Assembly: GCA_964416175.1 (NCBI GenBank)
Contig: CAYQDF010000077.1
Location: 1-15,005, forward strand
Direction of reading: 5' to 3'
DNA: 15,005 nucleotides
Source: CAYQDF01 sp964416175
Lineage (GTDB): Bacteria > Chloroflexota > Anaerolineae > Anaerolineales > UBA4823
In this document: positions 6,148-12,605 of the stretch, piece by piece
How the letters are laid out: each line of letters starts with the position of its first letter
Numbering within the stretch: the stretch's first letter is position 1
Made by a program: the position numbers and the translations under genes
The notes under the pieces: model-generated
What the model was told of the DNA's origin: nothing
The model's input: the letters and a program-made list of their open reading frames with translations, nothing else
Databases searched by the model: none

Positions 6148-6873
6148 TTAGCCTTTCCCTTCGCGGAGCATCTGGGCATACTCGTCAGGCATCTCGGAGG
6201 CTTCGATCGCCCTGGCTGCCCGCTCGACGTCGTAAGGGACGCGGATGAACTGGGCCTGGAGGTCGGTCCCTGCAGCTTCTAACAGGACGTAGCACGCCCG
6301 TGGGTCGCCGTCTTTGGGTTTCCCCACGCTCCCGGCGTTGACCACGTGCCTGCCGCTCGGCAGGATGCGGTGGTAAGGGATGTGAGTGTGCCCGCAGACG
6401 AGCACGTCGGCTTCCGCAAGGTCCAGCAGGCGCTCCAGGCTGCTTTCCGGACGATCGGCGTACAGATACTCGTTGATCCGGCGCGGGCTGCCGTGCACCA
6501 GCAGGACTTTCAAATCGGCGAGGCGGAGGGGAATGCTGTGCGCAAGCTGCCTCAAGAAAGCTTTCGTCTCCTCGGTGGTGTTTGCGTTGGTCCAGGCGAT
6601 CGAACGCTTGCCGAGGGCTTCCGCCTGTTTGCTGGTGTAGGCGCAGCCGCAATCATCGCTGCTGTTCCCAACGCCCTGGTCGTAATTGCCCATGATCGTC
6701 GGGATGGACCTTTCCCGGATGGCAGCCGCCACTTCGTTGGGGAAGGTGCCGTAGCCGACCAGGTCGCCAAGGCAGAACAGGTTCTGTGCCTGCCGGGCTT
6801 GCATGTCGGCGAGGGCTGCCTGCAGCGCGGGAAGGTTGGCGTGGATGTCTCCGAAGACGGTGAGCTGGTCCAA
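6148..6873 (-). CDS. Calcineurin-like metallophosphoesterase
   Basis: A protein of 241 residues of the YfcE/MJ0936-like family of small two-metal phosphodiesterases. All core motifs are present in order: GDIHAN near the start, GDLVGYG, GNYDQ (the usual GNHD/GNYD block), VHGSPR, GHTHIPY and NAGSVGKPKDGDPRA. No signal peptide or membrane segment is seen. The start is a TTG at 6873, supported by GGAGG 5 bases upstream and by lying one base after the stop of the ArsR-ArsC gene, which implies translational coupling. The substrate cannot be read from sequence; members hydrolyse phosphodiesters such as cyclic nucleotides or model substrates. Its place in an arsenate-type operon is unusual, and a link to arsenate or phosphate stress is only an inference. 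Confidence 0.9.
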   Translation of the reverse strand: MDQLTVFGDIHANLPALQAALADMQARQAQNLFCLGDLVGYGTFPNEVAAAIRERSIPTIMGNYDQGVGNSSDDCGCAYTSKQAEALGKRSIAWTNANTTEETKAFLRQLAHSIPLRLADLKVLLVHGSPRRINEYLYADRPESSLERLLDLAEADVLVCGHTHIPYHRILPSGRHVVNAGSVGKPKDGDPRACYVLLEAAGTDLQAQFIRVPYDVERAARAIEASEMPDEYAQMLREGKG

Positions 6874-6874
6874 A

Positions 6875-7666
6875 TTAACCTCCCTCCAGCCGAAGGCCGT
6901 GCTCCCGCTGAATCATGAGCAGCAGGTAGCTGATGCGGGTCATCATCTGAATGCTGGTCTCTCTGAAAGCCTGGAACCGCGCTTCCTCTGTCCCCTCGAC
7001 TGCGGACGGGTCGGGGAAGCTCCAATGGATGCGGACCGGGTCGCCGGGGAAGACCGGGCAGGACTCTTTCGCCCGGTCGCACACGGTGATGATGTAGTCG
7101 AAATGCTGGCCGATGAACTGCTCCAGGCTTTTGGAGTGCTGGCCGTGGATATCGATGTTCATCTCGGCGAGCGCCCGCACCGCCAGGGGGTGGATCTGGG
7201 TGGCTTCCGTCCCGGCGGAGTGCACATCGATATTTCCGCCGCTCTTCGAACGAAGGATCCCCTCTGCGATCTGCGAGCGGGCGCTGTTGTGCGTGCACAG
7301 GAAGAGGACGCGGACGGTTTTCTGCCCTTCCACATCTGCCTTGGCTGGGGTCGGTTCGCTATCCCTGCCGAGAGCCGGGTGGAGCGACCCGCCGGCGTCC
7401 AGTAGAGAGGCGCGCACCCGGTCGAGGTCGAGGCTGTAGTAAACCTCGCGCCCGTCGGCGATGCTGCGGTGTTCCCGGACGACGCCGTGCTCGTGCAGCT
7501 TCCGCAGGTGGTACGAGACCAGGTTCTGCGGGCGCTTCACAGCTTCGACCAGTTCCTGGACGTGCATGTCCGTGAAGGCGAGAGCCTGGAGCAACCGCCA
7601 GCGAACCTCGTGCCCGAGGAGCTGGAGGAATTCTGGGGGGTGTATGGCCGGACTGGCGTAGATCAT
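6875..7666 (-). CDS. ArsR-type repressor fused to thioredoxin-type arsenate reductase
   Basis: A protein of 263 residues. Residues about 8-90 are an ArsR winged-helix domain (LGHEVRWRLLQAL, HVQELVEAV, recognition helix QNLVSYHLRKLHEHG, wing DGREVYYSL). After a linker, residues about 117-255 are a low-molecular-weight phosphatase-like arsenate reductase. Its P-loop is LFLCTHNSARSQ (Cys124, Arg130); the relay cysteines are Cys196 (TVCDRA) and Cys203 (ESCPVF). The spacing 124/196/203 equals the 10/82/89 spacing of plasmid pI258 ArsC, the thioredoxin-coupled type. The repressor half has no cysteine at all, so the usual arsenite-binding Cys motif of ArsR is missing. ATG at 7666 has GGAG six bases before it. 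It likely represses its own promoter through the dyad at 7682-7696. Confidence 0.93.
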   Translation of the reverse strand: MIYASPAIHPPEFLQLLGHEVRWRLLQALAFTDMHVQELVEAVKRPQNLVSYHLRKLHEHGVVREHRSIADGREVYYSLDLDRVRASLLDAGGSLHPALGRDSEPTPAKADVEGQKTVRVLFLCTHNSARSQIAEGILRSKSGGNIDVHSAGTEATQIHPLAVRALAEMNIDIHGQHSKSLEQFIGQHFDYIITVCDRAKESCPVFPGDPVRIHWSFPDPSAVEGTEEARFQAFRETSIQMMTRISYLLLMIQREHGLRLEGG

Positions 7667-7681
7667 GATTTACTCCAAAAT

Positions 7682-7713
7682 TAATTGTATCAATTATTTT
7701 TGTTATTATATCA
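7682..7713 (-). promoter_or_regulatory. Extended -10 promoter and palindromic operator of the arsR-arsC operon
   Basis: Read leftwards on the minus strand, TGATATAAT (7713-7705) is a perfect extended -10 element. Just past the expected start site is the dyad TAATTG-TAT-CAATTA (7682-7696), two 6-base arms around three bases, placed where a bound repressor would block initiation. The ATG is at 7666. No good -35 box is seen, consistent with an extended -10 promoter. Autorepression by the ArsR domain is an inference. Confidence 0.6.
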
Positions 7714-7739
7714 CAAGTAGGCGGCGGAAAAAGTGGTCA

Positions 7740-7768
7740 TTGACAATATCCGTGAAATCTGGAACAAA
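7740..7768 (+). promoter_or_regulatory. Possible divergent promoter for the lipoprotein genes
   Basis: TTGACA at 7740-7745 is a perfect -35 box. At 17 bases the -10 position reads AACAAA, a poor match, so only half the promoter is convincing. It points towards the lipoprotein ATG at 7905 and would give a leader of about 130 bases, which contains a small CCTCG-GATT-CGAGG hairpin (7828-7841). Confidence 0.25.
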
Positions 7769-7904
7769 ATCAGCTGAAAATCAGTTAAATTTATTTGAGA
7801 CAATAACACATATCATCGCAACGGTCTCCTCGGATTCGAGGTTTGAGAAAAAAGGACACACCTCCTCTCTTACCTGGTCACGAGTTCGTTTAAGGAAGAA
7901 AAAC

Positions 7905-8992
7905 ATGATCAGTCCTTCGAGACTCATGATGCTGATTACAATCTGGTTCATCATCACCGGCTGCACCCAGACCCCCGAAGCGCCAGACCAGATCACAAAG
8001 ACCAAAGCTGTATTAGACGAAGGAGCCACTGCCGGCCCCCGACATCTAGCAGAAACGGCTCCGCCTGTGATTCCCACGCCGATGTTCACACCGAGCCTGA
8101 AGCTGCCGGAAGCCGATCAGATCGTTTTCACGATCCAGAACAGCGAAGCGTGGTCCGGGCGGGAGGGCGATCCCAGGCCGGACTGGCTGGCGTGGGGCGC
8201 GGAGATTTTCACATCTACGTCGACGGCGACCTCTTCGAGGCCCCTCCGGATTTCTTCGTAGAGGGCGAGCCGTTCCTGGGGTTCAACGCAGACGGAAGCT
8301 TCCCCATAACCGGGTACGTCCGGGACGAGACGTCCCAGGTCGATTACCAGGTGAAATACTACACGCCCGCCGGCGAACTGCTGGGGACAGCGCGCCATTA
8401 TCCGCAGACGTTCTATAAAGACTTCAACCACCACCTGGCTTTTGGGGCGGATGGTTCGGTCTACCAGCTGCTCTCCAACCCGGACCACTCTGTCCAGGTC
8501 GTCCGCCTGGGTTTTCCGGAGGATCTTCTCCCGCGAGAACAGCCGATCACTGCGAGCCCCACACCTTTGAGCGTGTTGCCGCCCTTCGAACCGGAGACTA
8601 CAGACGAGGATCAGGCCGGGAATGTGCTGCTGGCTTTCTTCTCCGAGCTGTATACAGGGGATTATGGGGCGGCGGCCGCCCGTTTCGGCGGGGAGATCGG
8701 CGAATATGCCCGCGCTCCGATGCCTGGAGAGACAGAGGAGGAATACTGGGAATACCTGTGCGGGTTCATGTGGTGCCTGCCTGTCGCAGAGATCACAGAC
8801 GTAGAACAGGTCTCCGAAAACGAGTTTGTATTCTATATCGTGTTCGTTCATACGGACGGCAGCCGGTTCGAGATCGGGGCGTGCTGCGGGGGCGACCCGG
8901 CTGCGACGCCGCCCGTCTGGCAGTTCGCCTACCCGGTGCAGAAGATCGAAGGGGAATGGAAGGTCATGCGCGGCCCGCTTTTCACGCCATAG
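7905..8992 (+). pseudogene. Lipoprotein gene with a single frameshift
   Basis: The ATG at 7905 follows AAGGAAG and begins a lipoprotein signal peptide with lipobox ITGC (Cys20), then a Pro/Thr-rich linker. The frame reads sensibly to about DPRPDWLAWG (8198), then turns to low-complexity Ser/Thr. The sensible sequence resumes one frame back (GDFHIYVDGDLFE) and runs to the TAG at 8990-8992. Restoring one G near 8199-8203 would give one protein of about 362 residues. The middle has propeller-like repeats (FNADGSFPITG, FGADGSVYQLLSN). The C-terminal part (about residues 230-362) looks like a separate NTF2-like or ligand domain with several Cys (EYLCGFMWCLP, GACCGG), similar to surface lipoproteins of unknown function. 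A sequence error rather than a mutation remains possible. Confidence 0.7.
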
Positions 8993-9007
8993 GAATACGG
9001 TCTAACG

Positions 9008-10148
9008 ATGTGCAAAAGAAGGCCGGGGATATTGCTCTGCTTGAGTATCCTCGTGCCCGGGTTGATTGCAGGTTGTGGGCGCCCGGATCGCGCGCTGCAA
9101 GACACAATTGGACCCCAGGATACTCCCGGTTTGTCCTTCACCCAGCCGGCTTTTGCGGAGACGGTGCTCCCTGTTCGTCCTCCCACATCTTCTTCGCCAG
9201 CAATGGCAACTTCAACGAGTACACCGACGGAGACGGCGTCGCCCACTCCGATGTACGTGATGGACCTTTCCCGCTACGATCCGGACCTCTACCAGCCCAT
9301 CGATGTGTCGCATAATCCCCCGTTGATCGCCGGGGCGGATGAAACGGTAAATCTGGTTTTTGATTTTGCAAACATATTTTGCGTGCACTTTCCGGTCAGC
9401 TGCCTGCCTGAAGGAGTCCTTTACTATGCCTACGGAGAGGACGACGTGTTCCAGGCGATCTCTTTAGCCGCTGAAATCGTGAACGAGATAGAATCCGTGG
9501 TCGCCAGGCTGCCCGCAACCGGTTCGGCGGAGATATCGCATTCGACCGGAATGGGCAGCTGATTGTCCTTGATCTGGTCGGGGAGGAGATCGAAGGCTCT
9601 GTACTTCCCATCCCGCACATCTACCGTCTACTCCCGGATGGCGGAATCGATGCCTCGGGACCAGTCTATGTGAAATCCCCGGCAATAATAACAAGAGATC
9701 TTATGGTGTTCGATTAATTCGACTGCCGGTTAGTCGTTCCCTTTAACCCGGCGGGCGAGGTCAATTCCAGGGAAACGCAGCGGCAAAAGATCGCCTGGGA
9801 GTTCCCTACCGGTACATGGAGAGACAGGCCCCATACGTCGCCCGATTCGCCGACGTAGAGGCGGGGACAGCATTTGAAGTCCATTCTGTTTCCCCGCTGG
9901 GCGTGATCCTGGGCTTCGAGAGGACTCCCCAGGGCTACCTGATGCTGTTTGAGCTGTATAACCAGGTCCGCGCGGTCTGGACCGATCCTGCCGGCACCAT
10001 CTTGAAGGACCTGAGCCTGCCGGCGGAACAGCACACGGAAGTGACATTGGGCGGGCAGGTGGCGGTCGCCCAGGACGGATCTTTATACGTGCTCAGTTCC
10101 ACCGAGAGGGGAATCGAGGTGCACGTCGCCGGGGCGCCGGGAGATTAA
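9008..10148 (+). pseudogene. Second lipoprotein gene, broken by two frameshifts and a stop
   Basis: It starts 15 bases after the first lipoprotein with a signal peptide ending in lipobox IAGC (Cys23), then a Thr/Ser/Pro linker. The frame is sensible to about VARLPAT (9519). It resumes one frame back as RFGGDIAFDRNGQLIVLD and meets TAA at 9715-9717. The same frame continues as RLVVPFNPAGEV. At about 9795-9803 it shifts back one base again into VPYRYMERQAPYVARF and ends at TAA 10146-10148. QDGSLYVLSSTERGIEV near the end matches the ADGSVYQLLSNPDHSVQV stretch of the first gene, so the two are likely paralogues with NHL- or propeller-like repeats. Without the lesions it would be about 379 residues. 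Its ribosome site is weak. Function unknown. Confidence 0.68.
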
Positions 10149-10149
10149 T

Positions 10150-10590
10150 TCATACACCTGTCTGCCGGCCCTGCTGATCCAGCATCCTGCGGTGAGCGAC
10201 GCTCATGCAGGCATCCATCACCACCTGCAGCCCGGCCGCCCTGGCGCGCGAAGCGGCCTCTTCGTTGACGATCCCAAGCTGCATCCAGACCACCTTCGCC
10301 CCGATGGCGATGGCCTCCTCGACAACTGAAGGTACGTCCTCCGGACGGCGAAAGATCTCCACCACATCCACAGGCACCGGGATCTCCCGGAGGCTGGCGT
10401 AGGCCGTTTCGCCGAGCGCCTCGGTCAGGTAGGGGTTCACGGGGATGATCCGGTAGCCCTGTTCCTTCAGGTAAACCGGGACGGTGTAGCCGGGGCGGTC
10501 GGGTTTGCTGGAGAACCCCACCACGGCGATGGTCTTGCTGGTCTTGAGGATCTGGACGATCTCCTCCCAATCCTGCTGCTCGTGGTTCAA
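10150..10590 (-). CDS. CoA-binding domain protein, YccU-like
   Basis: A protein of 146 residues, a single Rossmann-type CoA-binding domain as in YccU. Family marks are IAVVGFSSKPDRPGYTVPVY near residue 21, the IIPVNP turn (48-53), VDVVEIFRRPEDVP (74-87), VVWMQLGI (100-107) and the C-terminal VMDACMSVAHRR (124-135). This is the nucleotide-binding half of succinyl-CoA synthetase alpha without the catalytic histidine domain, and the stand-alone family has no settled function. The start is TTG at 10590, which overlaps the stop of the upstream dioxygenase gene (TTGA), with AGGAG 5 bases before it; this start is therefore well supported. It is the last gene of a three-gene operon and its stop lies one base from the end of the convergent lipoprotein pseudogene. 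Confidence 0.9.
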   Translation of the reverse strand: MNHEQQDWEEIVQILKTSKTIAVVGFSSKPDRPGYTVPVYLKEQGYRIIPVNPYLTEALGETAYASLREIPVPVDVVEIFRRPEDVPSVVEEAIAIGAKVVWMQLGIVNEEAASRARAAGLQVVMDACMSVAHRRMLDQQGRQTGV

Positions 10591-11504
10591 CGCTGCTCCT
10601 CTGCCAGATGGCGCCGCGCCTTCAGAAGGACTCCATTCTGAGACGGGTCCCGCACCAGGGTCCCGCCGTCTATCTCCAGCGTTGGGAGGCCCGCGGCCTC
10701 CACTCTCCCGAGGACCGCTTCCAGCGCTTGAGCGTCCGGGAGGACGACCGTGAAGTAGCGCAGGCCGAGCGCGTCTGCGGGCGGCGGCGGAGCGCCCTCG
10801 CCGACCCAGGTGTTGAAACCGACATGGTGGTGGTAGCCGCCCGCCGAGACCATGCCCATGCGGAAGGACCGCGCCATGCCCATGTCGCCGAAGCCGAGCA
10901 CCGCGTGATAAAAATGCAGGGCCTGATCCAGGTGCGCGACGTACAGGTGCACGTGCCCGATCGTGGTCCCGGGCGGCATCGGTTGGTCCAGGGGATCGTC
11001 GGGCGACAGGTGTCGGAACAGGGCCTCGACGTCCAGCGGTTCGCGCCCGTCGCTGAGCGCGCCGTCGGCGCGCCGGGCGAAGAAGACGCCGCCCGCCATG
11101 CCGAAAACCCCATCCTCCGGCGTATCGGTGTAAAGTTCGATGTTCTGGCCTTCCGGGTCATCCAGGTAGGTGGTCTTCGTCATGATGTGATCGGTCGGGT
11201 AGTTAGGGTAATTCAAAGAGAACAGCCGGGCGATGGCGCGCGCCAGCTCGCGGCGGTCCGGGAGCAGGATGGCGAAGTGGTAGAGACCGGTCGTGCCGCG
11301 GTACCTCCGGGCGTTCCGGTTTTCGGTCAGCTGCAGCAGGTCCTGCCCGCCGGCGCCAAATCCTGCTGCGTTCCCATTCCGCCAATGCAGCTGGAGGCCG
11401 ATGACCTCCTGATAGAAGGCTGTCTGCCTTTCCAGGTCGGCGACGGTCAGGTGAACGGCTCCGATCCGGGTGTCCGGGTGGATGGAGGCGTCTGGAACGC
11501 TCAC
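10587..11504 (-). CDS. CatE-like two-domain VOC family extradiol dioxygenase
   Basis: A protein of 305 residues with two vicinal-oxygen-chelate domains, like Bacillus CatE-type catechol 2,3-dioxygenases that cleave aromatic diols with ferrous iron. The N-terminal module has the full 2-His-1-Glu set: His18 (GAVHLTV), His76 (GLYHFAIL) and Glu123 (DPEGQNIELYTD). The C-terminal module has His186 (GHVHLYV) and a His run at 225-227 (YHHHVGF), but its third position reads DPSQNGVLLK, with no Glu, so it may not hold metal. The GTG start at 11504 overlaps the previous stop as GTGA, and the gene's own stop overlaps the next start. The true substrate is unknown; detoxification of quinones or catechols is likely from the neighbouring MhqO-like gene. 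Confidence 0.85.
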   Translation of the reverse strand: MSVPDASIHPDTRIGAVHLTVADLERQTAFYQEVIGLQLHWRNGNAAGFGAGGQDLLQLTENRNARRYRGTTGLYHFAILLPDRRELARAIARLFSLNYPNYPTDHIMTKTTYLDDPEGQNIELYTDTPEDGVFGMAGGVFFARRADGALSDGREPLDVEALFRHLSPDDPLDQPMPPGTTIGHVHLYVAHLDQALHFYHAVLGFGDMGMARSFRMGMVSAGGYHHHVGFNTWVGEGAPPPPADALGLRYFTVVLPDAQALEAVLGRVEAAGLPTLEIDGGTLVRDPSQNGVLLKARRHLAEEQR

Positions 11505-12469
11505 GTGTTCTCTTCGATCTCGAGGGGGCGCAGCATGGCTTCGATCTGCCGGCGGCGGGGCTCCAGGAAGGGCGGGAGCGCCAGCCGCTCGCCGAGGTGC
11601 GCGCGGTCTTCGTCGGCGGAGAAGCCGGGGCCGTCGGTGGCGATTTCGAAGAGGATGCCGCCAGGCTCCCGAAAATAGATCGACTTGAAGTAAAAGCGGT
11701 CGATGACCGGGGTCACGCCGAGCCCGGCATCTGCGATCTGCTCCCGCCAGGCCGCATGCTCTTTATCGTCCGGGGTGCGGAACGCCACGTGGTGCACGCC
11801 TCCCCGTCCCAACCGCCCGGGCAACAGTCCCGGGCCATATTCGACGTGCACCTCGCTGCCGGGACCGCCGGGGCCGGTCTCGAAGACCGCCGCCCTCCGT
11901 GCGACGCCATTCCCCGTGGAATACTCATACGTTTGCCTGAAGCCCATCACTTCCGTCAGGACCCAGGCTGTCGGGTCCAGGCTCTGGACCATCAGCCTCA
12001 CCGAGTGCAGGCCGGTGATCCCGTGCTCCGTGGGCACGGGGCTGCGCTCCCAGGGAACGCCGCCAGGGGCGCCGCCGTCGTCAACCAGGGCCAGCGCCTG
12101 CCCTTCGGGGTCGATGAAGCGGACCAGCGCCCGCCCGTTTTCCTCGACGATCCCGCGGTGGTCGACGCCGGCCTCGGTCAGCCGCTGCGCCCACCATTCG
12201 AGGGATGTCCTGCCGGGCACCCGGAGCGCGATCTCTGTGATGCTCCCTGCACCGGGCCGGTTTTGGACCACGTGGGGCCAGTCGAAAAAGGTCAAATCGG
12301 TCCCGGGGCTGCCGAGCGCGTCGGCGTAGAACAGGTGGTACGCCGAGACGTCGTCCTGGTTCACGGTCTTCTTGACCAGCCGCAGGCCCAGCAGCCGGGT
12401 GTAGAACGCCACGTGTTGGGCCGCCTGGCCCGTGATCGCCGTGACGTGGTGCAGTCCGGTGAGTTGCAT
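11501..12469 (-). CDS. PcpA/MhqO-like ring-cleaving dioxygenase
   Basis: A protein of 322 residues of the ring-cleaving dioxygenase family that includes PcpA/LinE hydroquinone dioxygenases and Bacillus MhqO. Two VOC modules are visible: one begins LTGLHHVTAITG (His8), the second has GVHHVAFRT (His226/227) and ILFEIATD (Glu275). His8, His226 and Glu275 fit the PcpA iron triad in order and spacing. TVNQDDVSAYHLFYAD and FYFKSIYFREPGG are strongly conserved in the family. I chose the ATG at 12469, with GGAG 7 bases upstream. The in-frame ATG at 12511 would add 14 residues that look unlike the family, though a perfect AAGGAGG near 12487 leaves an upstream GTG or CTG start possible. The first gene of its operon; probably induced by quinone- or catechol-like stress. 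Confidence 0.9.
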   Translation of the reverse strand: MQLTGLHHVTAITGQAAQHVAFYTRLLGLRLVKKTVNQDDVSAYHLFYADALGSPGTDLTFFDWPHVVQNRPGAGSITEIALRVPGRTSLEWWAQRLTEAGVDHRGIVEENGRALVRFIDPEGQALALVDDGGAPGGVPWERSPVPTEHGITGLHSVRLMVQSLDPTAWVLTEVMGFRQTYEYSTGNGVARRAAVFETGPGGPGSEVHVEYGPGLLPGRLGRGGVHHVAFRTPDDKEHAAWREQIADAGLGVTPVIDRFYFKSIYFREPGGILFEIATDGPGFSADEDRAHLGERLALPPFLEPRRRQIEAMLRPLEIEENT

Positions 12470-12532
12470 GAGACACTCCAGAGGGGACACCTCCTTAGCC
12501 GATTGCCGCATCTGCCAGGAGTGTCCCGAAAT

Positions 12533-12554
12533 TAGATAAGATATGTCTATTATA
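12533..12554 (-). promoter_or_regulatory. Promoter with overlapping dyad for the dioxygenase operon
   Basis: On the minus strand TATAAT (12554-12549) is a perfect -10 box about 80 bases before the dioxygenase ATG. It is followed at once by a 17-base imperfect palindrome, TAGA-N9-TCTA (12533-12549, 10 of 17 positions symmetric), covering the predicted start site. This is how MarR- or TetR-type repressors usually sit. No -35 box at the right spacing was found. No such regulator gene lies next to it in the window. Confidence 0.4.
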
Positions 12555-12605
12555 ATCGCCTGGGGAAGAAGAGGGGATCCAAGGGTCGCTCGAGCTTAGA
12601 TTTCA

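Noticed and set aside
10608..11678. Plus-strand open frame of 356 codons opposite the dioxygenases
   Set aside because: Val/Arg/Gln-rich shadow of two clearly recognised VOC genes.
11597..12535. Plus-strand open frame of 312 codons opposite the MhqO-like gene
   Set aside because: Shadow of the recognised gene; no motif of its own.
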